Part shown: positions 1 to 6,921 of the stretch, piece after piece
Position numbering within the stretch: position 1 is the first letter of the stretch
Layout: each line of letters starts with the position of its first letter
Assembly (NCBI GenBank): GCA_024276695.1
Contig: JAJRWR010000009.1
Span: 1-54,019, forward strand
Reading direction: 5' to 3'
Length of the DNA stretch: 54,019 bases
Origin: an archaeon
GTDB taxonomy: Archaea; Thermoproteota; Nitrososphaeria; Nitrososphaerales; Nitrosopumilaceae
Program-made: the position numbers and the translations under genes
The notes under the pieces: model-generated
What the model saw: the letters and a program-made list of their open reading frames with translations, nothing else
What the model was told of the DNA's origin: nothing
Database searches by the model: none

Positions 1-6
1 TCCAAA

Positions 7-60
7 TGATCTTCAATTGTTCACTAAATGATTAGTATTGGGACAAGTTGTTCACATATG
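7..60 (+). pseudogene. Fragment resembling the start region of the ywbE gene
   Basis: These bases align by eye, at roughly 80 percent identity, with the upstream and start region of the ywbE gene at the far right end of the window (minus strand, ATG at 53901). Shared pieces are TTCACTAAATGAT, TTGGGA and AGTTGT, and the peptide from the ATG at 28 begins MISIGTSC versus MISFGMSC in the intact copy. After about base 55 the similarity stops, and the remaining open frame to 210 is low-complexity Lys/Asn/Ile and not convincing. I read it as a truncated duplicate. I see nothing else in 61-260. Confidence 0.4.
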
Positions 61-260
61 AAAAAATCAAACAAAAATTATATTAATTTAATCAAAAGAT
101 CGATTATAATAATTATAAAAAATTTAATTATGAACAAATATAAAATAAATTATGATCAGGGTAGTATATTTTTCAATACAATCAAAAAATGTTTGTTAGT
201 TATTGACTAAAAGAAATTGTACAACAGAGTTTATAATGTTCTGAGTCATAATTATCATTT

Positions 261-479
261 GTGAAAAAAAATAAGATTCCAATCAATTCTTTTTTGAAAT
301 CAAAAAATTTTTCATTAAACCAAGCAATCAAAATAATTAAATATATTAGAAAGGATTCATTGTGCAAAGAAAAAGGACATGAATGGGTATTCTCATTTGG
401 GAAAGGATATTACATTGGAGATCATCACATCTGTAAACGATGTGGTAAAATTAGATGGGTTAACAAAGGATCAAAATGA
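261..479 (+). CDS. Small zinc-binding protein
   Basis: A 72-residue basic protein from a GTG start. The N-terminal half is Lys-rich and probably helical. The C-terminal half carries CKEKGHEW followed by HHICKRCGK, so Cys and His residues could bind one zinc ion in a compact ribbon. No function is recognised. The neighbour downstream is tRNA-Asn on the same strand, about 100 bases away. Reality is supported by the paired metal-ligand motifs, not by any family I can name. Confidence 0.6.
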   Translation: MKKNKIPINSFLKSKNFSLNQAIKIIKYIRKDSLCKEKGHEWVFSFGKGYYIGDHHICKRCGKIRWVNKGSK

Positions 480-579
480 CCTTTTACACATTGATTTATT
501 TATGTTTAAAAGATATATTTGTTTAATTAAGATCATATTTCGTAAGAATTAAATCACTTTTGCCAAGGTCTTAACTTGT

Positions 580-653
580 GCCTCCCTAGCTCAGCGTGGT
601 AGAGCAACCGGCTGTTAACCGGTTGGTCACCAGTTCAAGTCTGGTGGGAGGCG
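580..653 (+). tRNA. tRNA-Asn (anticodon GTT)
   Basis: A complete cloverleaf: acceptor arms GCCTCCC and GGGAGGC, D arm GCTC...GAGC, anticodon arm ACCGG-CTGTTAA-CCGGT with anticodon GTT, and T arm ACCAG-TTCAAGT-CTGGT. The discriminator base is G, CC follows, and a full CCA is not encoded. There is no intron. It sits alone, with a perfect palindrome starting four bases after its 3' end. Confidence 0.96.
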
Positions 654-656
654 CCT

Positions 657-682
657 TATTTCTAAACTCGAGTTTAGAAATA
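657..682. repeat. 26-bp perfect palindrome, copy 1
   Basis: Arms TATTTCTAAACTC and GAGTTTAGAAATA form a perfect 26-bp palindrome immediately after tRNA-Asn. The same 26 bases recur exactly at 1297-1322 and in diverged form at 3939-3966. It could act as a hairpin at the end of the tRNA transcript or as a binding site for a dimeric protein. Confidence 0.8.
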
Positions 683-771
683 TTGATCGGTTGTTAGTAA
701 TTGGTTTACTCTATTAGACAACATAGATCTAATAGATGATCGCACATTAACAATAATGCAGGAGAGTTACA

Positions 772-1020
772 TTGGTCAGAACTAGAAGGGCCAACAGATA
801 TTGTGTCGATTGTGGAGCAAGATTGGTATATTATCCAAGACTATCAAATCCAAAAGCACCAAACGAACATAGAGTACTAGTCTATGCATGTCCAGATTGT
901 ACAGATGACTTTGAAAAACCAAAAATGTTTTCGATTAAACGTAATCAAGTAGAGGATCCTTTAGAAACAATTGAAATTGAAATTACACAGTTACAGAAAA
1001 AAGCAATAGTTGCAAAATAA
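772..1020 (+). CDS. Zinc-ribbon protein
   Basis: An 82-residue protein with two Cys pairs, CVDC at about residues 12-15 and CPDC at about 40-43, a classic zinc ribbon, followed by an acidic tail with EIEIEI and a Lys/Ala C-terminus. The start is TTG at 772, chosen because GGAGAG lies at 761-766, a well-placed ribosome binding site. The next gene begins 12 bases after the stop, so the two probably form a short operon. No specific function is recognised; such ribbons often bind nucleic acid or ribosomes. Confidence 0.8.
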   Translation: MVRTRRANRYCVDCGARLVYYPRLSNPKAPNEHRVLVYACPDCTDDFEKPKMFSIKRNQVEDPLETIEIEITQLQKKAIVAK

Positions 1021-1032
1021 AGGTAAAAAATT

Positions 1033-1260
1033 TTGTCATATCCAGAAAAATCAAGAAGTAATGCATGGTTTTTGCTGCCAATTTTCTTCGGAGTCATAGG
1101 AGGAATTATTGCATTTTTTATTTTACGACATGATGATCCTCGTAAAGCAAGAAATTGTTTGTATTTAGGAATCGCTTTCATGATTTTTGGAATCATACTG
1201 AATCTTTTCATTACAGCATCTATTCCAGGTTTAGATTCAGGTTTCAATGTGAACATCTAA
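1033..1260 (+). CDS. Small two-helix membrane protein
   Basis: A 75-residue protein with two hydrophobic segments (about residues 12-30 and 43-62) separated by a charged loop with RHDDPRKAR, so a helical hairpin in the membrane. The start is TTG with AAAGG just upstream, 12 bases after the zinc-ribbon gene, so it is likely co-transcribed. Tiny membrane proteins with this layout are common in ammonia-oxidising archaea. Function unknown. The gene ends 36 bases before the second palindrome copy. Confidence 0.75.
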   Translation: MSYPEKSRSNAWFLLPIFFGVIGGIIAFFILRHDDPRKARNCLYLGIAFMIFGIILNLFITASIPGLDSGFNVNI

Positions 1261-1296
1261 CAAAGAATTAGTTGTTTTTCAGGTAAAGTTAACAAT

Positions 1297-1322
1297 TATT
1301 TCTAAACTCGAGTTTAGAAATA
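1297..1322. repeat. 26-bp perfect palindrome, copy 2
   Basis: Identical over all 26 bases to the palindrome at 657-682 and flanked by the same TT and TT. It lies between a gene end (1260) and the next start on the same strand (1386), about 64 bases before that start, a position that fits either a terminator hairpin or an operator. Confidence 0.8.
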
Positions 1323-1385
1323 TTCGAAATTTAGTAAGGTAATCATTTTGATTGAGTCATATAGAACTAGTTTGTGAGGTTTTTT

Positions 1386-1835
1386 ATGAGTACATCTAGA
1401 ATGCGAGACAATGTTGAAAGATGGATTATTCATGAAGGGCTTTCCTTCGAAGAAGTAAAAAATCCTGAAAATAATTTTCAAATTCTTGTAAAATATGCAG
1501 GACAATCAGGAATTCCAGTAGATATTTTTGAGCCAAAAGATCAGCCGGGAATTTTAGTAATAGGTGCCAAGGTAGTAATGAAAAATAATCAAATTGCAAG
1601 ATATTTGGGATTTAATATGGAAGAAAAAGAGAAATTTGAGAAAAAAGTGTCAGATTTTTGCTATTCAATACAGGCAATAAACAAAATTATCACAGAAGAT
1701 GGAAAACAAAAAGTTGGAGTCTATGTTGTTTTAGATGACAAAGAGAATATCAATCAACAGACAATGCTCGAAGCCATAGATAGTGTTTCAGAAAAGTATG
1801 ACAGAACAGCCAGATTCTTGTTAAAGACATTTTAA
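1386..1835 (+). CDS. DUF2299-like protein
   Basis: 149 residues from the ATG at 1386, preferred over an in-frame GTG at 1374 because GTGAGGT at 1374-1380 is then a ribosome binding site five bases upstream. The opening RDNVERWIIHEGLSFEEV and the following alternation of strands and helices resemble archaeal DUF2299 proteins, which share an alpha/beta fold seen in secretion-chaperone-like domains. It is soluble, with no signal peptide. Function unknown. The family call is from memory of the motif, so moderate. Confidence 0.75.
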   Translation: MSTSRMRDNVERWIIHEGLSFEEVKNPENNFQILVKYAGQSGIPVDIFEPKDQPGILVIGAKVVMKNNQIARYLGFNMEEKEKFEKKVSDFCYSIQAINKIITEDGKQKVGVYVVLDDKENINQQTMLEAIDSVSEKYDRTARFLLKTF

Positions 1836-1896
1836 AAAAATAGACAATTTATCAGTTCTACGCGAGTCTTTTATCATAAATTCACTATAATACAGT

Positions 1897-2046
1897 ATGA
1901 TAACAACAATAATTACAAAAAAATACACAACAACATGTAAACCAAAAGCAGGTTTCATAGAAAGTCAAATTCTCAAATTTAAGGCTTCAAAAAACAAGGT
2001 TTTTGTTTTGACAGTTATTGCAACTTTGATGGTGTTTGTAAAATGA
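1897..2046 (+). CDS. Tiny ORF 1 of an overlapping micro-operon, membrane-tail peptide
   Basis: A 49-residue frame beginning MITTIITKKY and ending in a hydrophobic stretch, KVFVLTVIATLMVFVK, so a basic head with one C-terminal membrane helix. TTTATCATAA about 20-28 bases upstream could be a TATA box for a leaderless message. Its TGA overlaps the next ATG as ATGA, the usual sign of translational coupling. No homologue is recognised. The support is the chain of overlaps plus the terminator hairpin at the end of the chain. Confidence 0.45.
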   Translation: MITTIITKKYTTTCKPKAGFIESQILKFKASKNKVFVLTVIATLMVFVK

Positions 2047-2162
2047 ATGCATTCAACATTCTGTTCAGACATGCTACAAAAAGATACGAAATTAATGTTA
2101 GCATCAATATCAGCAAACTACAACTTGAAAATACAGCAAAATGGGAGGCAATTCAGAATTGA
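2043..2162 (+). CDS. Tiny ORF 2 of the micro-operon
   Basis: 39 residues starting MNAFNILFRH, amphipathic and mildly basic, with no metal motif or membrane helix. It begins inside the stop codon of the preceding frame (ATGA overlap), and the next frame begins within its last 22 bases. Function unknown. Confidence 0.4.
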   Translation: MNAFNILFRHATKRYEINVSINISKLQLENTAKWEAIQN

Positions 2163-2230
2163 ACTTACTCAAAATGATAGATGAGATTCTTGAGACATAT
2201 GAGAATAAAGAGGTTCAATCAAATGAGTAA
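2141..2230 (+). CDS. Tiny ORF 3 of the micro-operon
   Basis: 29 residues, MGGNSELNLLKMIDEIL then an acidic helix ending EVQSNE. An in-frame TTG at 2159 or ATG at 2174 could be the true start. It overlaps both neighbours. Strongly helical and acidic, in contrast to the basic ORFs around it. Confidence 0.35.
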   Translation: MGGNSELNLLKMIDEILETYENKEVQSNE

Positions 2231-2306
2231 TTTCTTCAAAGTGATGGGTCTAGCATTAGCAGTACACTATATTGTGAAAATAGTCCACAAAGAATTGAAG
2301 GAGTAA
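2223..2306 (+). CDS. Tiny ORF 4 of the micro-operon, single-helix membrane peptide
   Basis: 27 residues, MSNFFKVMGLALAVHYIV followed by KIVHKELKE: one short membrane helix and a charged tail. It overlaps the stop of the preceding frame by eight bases, and the GC hairpin at 2315-2330 follows its stop after eight bases. The size and make-up resemble small membrane peptides of toxin or phage type, but this is inference only. Confidence 0.4.
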   Translation: MSNFFKVMGLALAVHYIVKIVHKELKE

Positions 2307-2314
2307 ATCAAAAG

Positions 2315-2330
2315 GACCCCCCCCGGGGTC
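2315..2330 (+). terminator. GC hairpin after the micro-operon
   Basis: GACCCC, loop CCCC, GGGGTC: a six-pair all-strong stem in otherwise AT-rich DNA, with T-rich sequence (TCGTATTTTTG) a few bases on. A run of eight C marks the loop and 5' arm. Its place directly after four collinear small frames fits a transcription stop. Confidence 0.55.
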
Positions 2331-2630
2331 TAAATAGAAAATCGTATTTTTGTGATAATTTTTCTTCTAATCCCCTTATTTCATATCAAATGTGTGTCCA
2401 CATGGATAAGCAACCAGTAAAATCAGAATTTGTTTAAAATGAAATATGATAAAAATAGCTTTACAAATTAATGAGGCCGTAATAAATGAGTCATTTGAAT
2501 CTACAAGCAGCGCATTTGATCAATTCAGATTGTTCACATCAAATGCATTTTCACAAATTTTGGATGGAATTATGTCATGTCACAAAATTTTCTAAAATAG
2601 ACAATTTTACAAAATTAAGGCTAGTCGTTA

Positions 2631-2702
2631 AACCCCCCCTGAAAATTAGCATGTTTAGTCATAATGTGAAATTTTCAAAATCAGTTGTTTTAGTGGGGGG
2701 TT
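2631..2702. repeat. 72-bp imperfect inverted repeat with C/G-run arms
   Basis: Outer arms AACCCCCC (2631-2638) and GGGGGGTT (2695-2702) pair perfectly. An inner pair, TGAAAATT (2640-2647) and AATTTTCA (2670-2677), extends the hairpin. The stretch is not convincingly coding: the open frame at 2486-2704 runs straight through both arms. Confidence 0.65.
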
Positions 2703-2793
2703 GAACATTTGTGCCCAGATACAATGTGCAACCATAATTTCACCAAGCTCTCCCAGCTAAAGATGTATGATCTTTTAGAGTCGTGCGTAAAAG

Positions 2794-2843
2794 CTAAACC
2801 CCTCTAAATTGATGAAAAGATAAAAGAAAAAGAAGGGGTTTAG
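2794..2843. repeat. Inverted repeat CTAAACCCCT / AGGGGTTTAG
   Basis: Ten-base arms at 2794-2803 and 2834-2843 separated by 30 A-rich bases. The arms share the TAAACCCC core with the preceding inverted repeat, suggesting related elements. No gene overlaps it. Confidence 0.6.
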
Positions 2844-2890
2844 TGACAAATTTCCGTGGATTTTAAGTCATTTTTCATCATACTATATTG

Positions 2891-2950
2891 AGTTCAGACC
2901 TTCTCCTCTTACAAAGTGCATTTTTTGCATTAGATCTGAACTATTTTTTT
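2891..2950 (+). terminator. Hairpin followed by T8
   Basis: Arms AGTTCAGA (2891-2898) and TCTGAACT (2935-2942), with a smaller TGCA...TGCA stem in the loop, followed at once by a run of eight T. This looks like a terminator read on the plus strand, although no clear gene precedes it. Confidence 0.45.
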
Positions 2951-2994
2951 TGCTCTGCGTTTCAACTATATACCAAAAATAATGCAAATTAATC

Positions 2995-3480
2995 ATGGGT
3001 GGAATCGGTATTGTAATAGTAATTGGAGCAATCATAGCTTCAATGGGAATTGCAATGATAATGTATACACAATATACAACTAATTTCATAGAGTCAACAG
3101 TTGGAGAAACAGTAACTGTTGGACCAGTAGATTATGTGGTAACTTTTGAAGGAACGCATGAGGGAAGCAAGGAAGTTACACCTGAAAACACGTTTGTGAT
3201 GATTGGAATTACTGCAAAAAACAATAGTGATGAAAAAACCCTGTTTTCAGGAGGGCAATTATACATTGTTGATGAAAAAGAACAAAAACATGAAGCAGTT
3301 TATGGTGAATTTTCATCTAAAGACCTACTAATAGAATGGCTAGAACCAAATGAATCAGTTGAAAGAACAACACAGTTTGATATTCCATTTGATGAAGAAA
3401 AACAATATAAAATAATTATTCGTCCGCAAAAAGAACAATCAACAGTTGATACAGCTTTGATTTGCATTACAAATTGCTGA
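2995..3480 (+). CDS. Membrane-anchored DUF4352-type protein
   Basis: 161 residues: one N-terminal membrane helix (about 4-25, rich in Gly/Ile/Val) and then an extracellular beta-sandwich. VGPVDYVVTFEGT and the segment ending FVMIGITAKNNSDE, then VDEKEQKHEAV and a late VERTTQFDIPFDEEKQYKIII, follow the order of strands in DUF4352 domains (Telobox/CbpA-like), which sit outside the membrane in many archaea and bacteria. There is a Cys pair at the C-terminus (CITNC). It probably makes its own transcript, as the inverted-repeat region precedes it. Partner and ligand unknown. Confidence 0.75.
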   Translation: MGGIGIVIVIGAIIASMGIAMIMYTQYTTNFIESTVGETVTVGPVDYVVTFEGTHEGSKEVTPENTFVMIGITAKNNSDEKTLFSGGQLYIVDEKEQKHEAVYGEFSSKDLLIEWLEPNESVERTTQFDIPFDEEKQYKIIIRPQKEQSTVDTALICITNC

Positions 3481-3582
3481 TCGTAAATTTCAAAAAACCA
3501 AAAAATGTGTCAAATTTTTCTATATACTGCGTAGTAATGTGTGACTTTTACTATATAACACCGATGATTTTCGCAAACAGTC

Positions 3583-3894
3583 ATGGCAATATCTAAAGCC
3601 AAAAGAGCTGAAGCAGCAAAGAAAGCAGCAAGAACTCGAAAGAGGAATGCAGCAAAGAAAGCAGCTGAAGCATCAAAAGCCGCAGCAGCACGTAAGAGAA
3701 AGGCAGCTAAACGCAAAGCCGCTCCAAAGAGAAAAACTGCAGCAAAGAAAAAAGCAGCTCCAAAGAGAAAGGCAGCTAAACGCAAAGCCGCTCCAAAGAG
3801 AAAGGCAGCTAAACGCAAAGCCGCTCCAAAGAGAAAAACTGCAGCAAAGAAAAAAGCAGCTCCAAAGAGAAAGGCAGCTAAACGTCGACGTTAA
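3583..3894 (+). CDS. Histone-H1-tail-like Lys/Ala-rich DNA-binding protein
   Basis: 103 residues made almost only of Lys, Ala, Arg and Pro. After a helical start (MAISKAKRAEAAKKAARTRK) it repeats blocks of the type AAPKRKAAKRK and AAPKRKTAAKKK. At DNA level a 102-base unit is tandemly duplicated (a phase shift of 102 between 3711 and 3813) with shorter repeats inside it. This composition is that of linker-histone C-terminal tails and bacterial H1-like proteins (HctB, AlgP), which bind and compact DNA without a fixed fold. No globular domain or histone fold is present. Repeat number is expected to vary between strains. Confidence 0.8.
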   Translation: MAISKAKRAEAAKKAARTRKRNAAKKAAEASKAAAARKRKAAKRKAAPKRKTAAKKKAAPKRKAAKRKAAPKRKAAKRKAAPKRKTAAKKKAAPKRKAAKRRR

Positions 3895-3938
3895 GCTGTC
3901 TATGCTATCTTTTTTAAATTCACCCTACTGAATGTATT

Positions 3939-3966
3939 ATATTCCTAAATTCGAATTTAGAAATAT
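3939..3966. repeat. Palindrome copy 3, diverged
   Basis: Same architecture as the copies at 657 and 1297 but with centre TTCGAA in place of CTCGAG and one mismatch: left arm ATATTCCTAAATTC, right arm GAATTTAGAAATAT. It lies between convergent genes (the H1-like gene ends at 3894; the next gene ends at 3976 on the minus strand), where a two-way terminator hairpin would be useful. Confidence 0.7.
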
Positions 3967-3975
3967 TCTAAATTG

Positions 3976-4383
3976 TCACTCCGACATCTTTAATTCAGGT
4001 AAGACAAAAATTTTGTTTGGTTTTATTTTTAGAATGACTCTTTTTTCACCATTTCGTTTGAAAGGATAATGTTCTCGTCCCATGTATTGTTGAGTTAACC
4101 TATCTGCATGTTTATAATTATAGTCTGAAATTAATTCTTCCACAGTTCCACGAATTGTTGTCATGTCAAGTGGGTTATCTTTGGATACAACTGAAACTGC
4201 AACTCGAGGATCCCGTAAAACATTTTTGTGTGTTATTCTACCTTCTGCAGTATTGACCATTACATACCCATCCTCACAATTTGCCCAAACAGGGGAAACC
4301 TGTGGAGCACCATCTTTCATAATAGTTGCGATAAAGACCAAGTTTTTTTCAGAAAATAATTTTACAACTTTTTCATCCATCAA
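3976..4383 (-). CDS. PNPOx-fold flavin/F420-dependent oxidoreductase
   Basis: 135 residues with the split beta-barrel of the pyridoxamine-phosphate-oxidase superfamily. LVFIATIMKDGAPQVSPVWA is the family's opening hairpin, followed by VNTAEGRITHKNVLRDPRVA (substrate/cofactor phosphate-binding strand), RGTVEEL, and the closing YPFKRNGEKRVILKIKPNKI. The short Rv1155-type proteins use F420 or flavin to reduce small molecules, acting in the cytoplasm as dimers. Two ATGs are possible (4383 or 4380). Substrate unknown. Confidence 0.85.
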   Translation of the reverse strand: MMDEKVVKLFSEKNLVFIATIMKDGAPQVSPVWANCEDGYVMVNTAEGRITHKNVLRDPRVAVSVVSKDNPLDMTTIRGTVEELISDYNYKHADRLTQQYMGREHYPFKRNGEKRVILKIKPNKIFVLPELKMSE

Positions 4384-4531
4384 TTTTCATTAGTACATAC
4401 TGTTGATAATGGTTTTGGCATTTTACAATCAGAAATTGATTTTTTGTGTCTTTTTTCTACATTATAGAATAAATTCCAAATTCTACTTTGATCGATTTTT
4501 ACCAATAATGAAGGGAAATTAAATCCCGTGA

Positions 4532-5035
4532 TTATTTTTTGTTAGATTTTTCAAGAACGTTAGTCATTGCTCTATTCATTATCTCCATTACCAAGTATTG
4601 TGAATACTCTTGTGATTTTTTGCCTTTTGATTTTGTAGTTTTTGGGGTCAATCCTTTGAGAATTTTCTCAATTTTATCAGATGTATTGAGGATGATTTTG
4701 GAATATGTAGAATCAAAATCTTCAGGAATTTGAAAGTCTAACAATTTTGTGGATGTGCTATAGAATTTTGTGATGGCTCCACGAGATTCCTCAATTCTAG
4801 CAATTTCAATCAATCCAGATCCTTTTAGAATTTCCAAATGGTGACGGACAGTAGTTAGTGCTTTTTTGTATCCTGTCTTTTTCAGAGCAGTGGAAATTTG
4901 GTCAGCTGATAATGCTTGGTGATAAAGAATTTCAACAATTTTTGCGCGTACAGGGTCTTCAATTGCACGTGCATGTCCAGTACTTGTTGTAACAGTACGA
5001 TTAACTTTGATTTGTTTTTCTAATAATGTAGACAT
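4532..5035 (-). CDS. Winged-helix transcription regulator (ArsR-like)
   Basis: 167 residues. Residues 25-85 form a winged helix: ARAIEDPVRAKIVEILYHQ, then LSADQISTALKK, then the recognition helix around ALTTVRHHLEILKGSGLI and the wing ending in FYSTS. The C-terminal half is a helical, Lys-rich part that may mediate dimerisation. Family members act as repressors or activators sensing small molecules or metals; no metal-ligand Cys cluster is visible here. It is monocistronic, with a 330-base upstream gap that may hold its operator. Target unknown. Confidence 0.85.
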   Translation of the reverse strand: MSTLLEKQIKVNRTVTTSTGHARAIEDPVRAKIVEILYHQALSADQISTALKKTGYKKALTTVRHHLEILKGSGLIEIARIEESRGAITKFYSTSTKLLDFQIPEDFDSTYSKIILNTSDKIEKILKGLTPKTTKSKGKKSQEYSQYLVMEIMNRAMTNVLEKSNKK

Positions 5036-5228
5036 ATAGACTATCTTTCAAACCGATCTAAAAGATCCTTGTATCATATTTTTTTGTCTAATCGCATCAA
5101 TTTTTGTTTACTTTAAGAACGATTATAGCGGTACCATAATTCACATAACCAGTATAAAATATATTGTAATATATCTAATATTGTTGAAATTACTCAATTG
5201 ATATGATATAGGTAGCATAATTATTGTA

Positions 5229-5348
5229 GTGGTTTTAAAAATTTCAAAAAATATCAAAAAAGATAAATCCGGAAAACAACGTCCCCAAATCACCTACCAG
5301 GACGGTATTTTGCAAAGGGTCAAAAATAAAATTCGAGTTGCATGCTAG
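5229..5348 (+). CDS. Possible 39-residue basic peptide
   Basis: A GTG-started frame beginning MVLKISKNIKKDK and ending RVKNKIRVAC in the 333-base gap between the regulator and purC. Codon composition is plausible (GC-rich relative to the surrounding spacer), but there is no ribosome binding site and no recognised motif. The rest of the gap (5040-5228) is very AT-rich and shows only an AT palindrome, ATATATTGTAATATAT, near 5160. Confidence 0.3.
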   Translation: MVLKISKNIKKDKSGKQRPQITYQDGILQRVKNKIRVAC

Positions 5349-5368
5349 ATTATAATCAACAATTGTAA

Positions 5369-6193
5369 TTACAGAGAATGTCCAGTAAGTTTCTCATATG
5401 CTGCAACATATCGTTGAGTCATCTTTGAAATAATTTCTTGTGGGATTTCAGGAGCAGTAGGTTCTTCTCCTGCATCACGTTGATCATCAAACTGTTTTTG
5501 ATATCCATTTGTAGTTAGCCAATCTCGCAACAGTTGTTTGTCATATGCTTCTTGTATTTTTCCAACCTCAAAGGAATCTTTAAGCCACAATCTATATTCG
5601 TCAGGACCAATAGAATCACCTAATGTAATTTGGCCATTTAACAATCCAAATTCTAATTTTAAATCAGCCAGGATAAACCCCACAGCATCTGCAATTTTAG
5701 CCATCTTTTTGTAAATGCCAATAGATGTTTTCTCTAACCAATTGTATTGTTCTTCAGTAACTAAATTCATCTCCAAGGCTTTTGTTTTGTTTATTGGAAC
5801 ATCATGCTCAGATTTTGTCGTAGGATCAAATATTGGCTCTGGAAGTTTTGCAGCTAATGTGGTATCGATTCCATCAGGGACTGTTACCTCACCTTTTTTC
5901 CATCTACTAACTAAACTTCCATAAAAATAGCCTCGAACTATACATTCGATTGGCAACATTTTCATTTTTTTTACAAGAATTTCGGTATCGGATTCTCTCT
6001 TGATGAAATGGTTGGGGACAGATAATTCATTAAACCAAAACTCTGCAAATTTGCACAAGACCTCCCCCTTTTGAGGAATATTTTGTTTAAATTTTACATC
6101 ATATGCAGATACCCTATCAGAGAATTTGAATAAAATGCTAGATTCATCCACATCATAGAGATCCTTTACTTTGCCACTGGTGAGAAATTTCAA
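5369..6193 (-). CDS. purC: SAICAR synthetase
   Basis: 274 residues. The enzyme joins CAIR and aspartate with ATP to give SAICAR in purine synthesis. It shows the N-terminal ATP-loop GKVKDLYDVDE (7-17), the KFSDRVSAYDV segment, the signature IECIVRGYFYGS (about 82-93), FDPTTKSEHD (about 122-131) and the second signature LADLKLEFG (about 175-183). Length is close to the long archaeal/eukaryotic type (about 240-300). It lies last in a minus-strand run of purine genes but is separated from purF by a DUF427 gene and a small plus-strand gene, so it may have its own promoter. Confidence 0.97.
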   Translation of the reverse strand: MKFLTSGKVKDLYDVDESSILFKFSDRVSAYDVKFKQNIPQKGEVLCKFAEFWFNELSVPNHFIKRESDTEILVKKMKMLPIECIVRGYFYGSLVSRWKKGEVTVPDGIDTTLAAKLPEPIFDPTTKSEHDVPINKTKALEMNLVTEEQYNWLEKTSIGIYKKMAKIADAVGFILADLKLEFGLLNGQITLGDSIGPDEYRLWLKDSFEVGKIQEAYDKQLLRDWLTTNGYQKQFDDQRDAGEEPTAPEIPQEIISKMTQRYVAAYEKLTGHSL

Positions 6194-6275
6194 ACAATTA
6201 TATCTAATTTTGATAGAATTTAACTGCTAGTAACATATTCAAGAAGAAACATTCCATTTAAAGACAGATTGGAAT

Positions 6276-6452
6276 ATGAGCAATCTTGATGAATCCATAG
6301 GGAAAATACTACTAGAACTTCAAAAGGATGATCCAGATACATTCAAAAAACTCATAAGAAAAGCTCAAGAGGAAAATCCAGAACTTTTTGAAGAGATAGA
6401 TGAAGGTAACAAAAAGATTGACAAGTTTAATTGTAAAGTAGATAAGGATTAA
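6276..6452 (+). CDS. Small acidic helical protein
   Basis: 58 residues, MSNLDESIGKILLELQKDD then helical KKLIRKAQEENPELFEEID and a Lys/Asp-rich tail with one Cys. TTGGAAT directly before the ATG may be a weak ribosome binding site. Regular amphipathic spacing and the balance of Glu and Lys argue for a real protein. It is transcribed opposite to the purine genes on both sides. Function unknown. Confidence 0.65.
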   Translation: MSNLDESIGKILLELQKDDPDTFKKLIRKAQEENPELFEEIDEGNKKIDKFNCKVDKD

Positions 6453-6580
6453 CTGTATTTTTCCTCATAATTAATAGAAATCAAGATAACTATATAGACA
6501 TCATAAAAAACACTATTCACACATCCAATACCCATATTCCATCAGAATACAATCAAAACATAAAAATGACATTTTATTTT

Positions 6581-6871
6581 TTATGAATTAAATTTATTCA
6601 CTTTAACGCCATTCCAAAAAGCCACCATTCCTTTGATTTTAGAGGCAGCATTGTTTGGTTCAGCATAATACCAGGCACAATCTTTGTTTGTTTTGCCATT
6701 TACATCAACAGAATAATAATTTGCCATTCCTTTCCAACCGCAAACAGTAGTCAGATCAGTTTTTTTGAAATATTCCTGTTTGATAGAATCAAATGGAAAA
6801 TAATGATTGCCTTCAACTTCAACAGTGTCATCACTTTCTGCAATTACTACATCATTCCATATCGCTTGCAC
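6581..6871 (-). CDS. DUF427 protein
   Basis: 96 residues matching the short DUF427 beta-barrel: MQAIWNDVVIAESDDTVEVEGNHYFP, then the hallmark TTVCGWKGMANYYSVDV and AWYYAEPNNAASKIKGMVAFWNGVKV. Such domains stand alone in many bacteria and archaea; the biochemical role is unsettled. It lies 50 bases downstream of purF on the same strand and could be read through from it. No link to purine chemistry is known. Confidence 0.88.
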   Translation of the reverse strand: MQAIWNDVVIAESDDTVEVEGNHYFPFDSIKQEYFKKTDLTTVCGWKGMANYYSVDVNGKTNKDCAWYYAEPNNAASKIKGMVAFWNGVKVNKFNS

Positions 6872-6921
6872 AAATATGGAACATTTGAATCCATATTTAA
6901 TTAAATCTCCAAATAGAGATT

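Noticed and set aside
2486-2704. 72-codon plus-strand frame in the repeat region
   Set aside because: It runs through both arms of an inverted repeat, has no recognisable motif, and ends in the G run; more likely chance.
3510-3818. Ala/Phe/Leu-rich minus-strand frame
   Set aside because: It is the antisense of the Lys/Ala repeats of the H1-like gene, so its hydrophobic look is an artefact.
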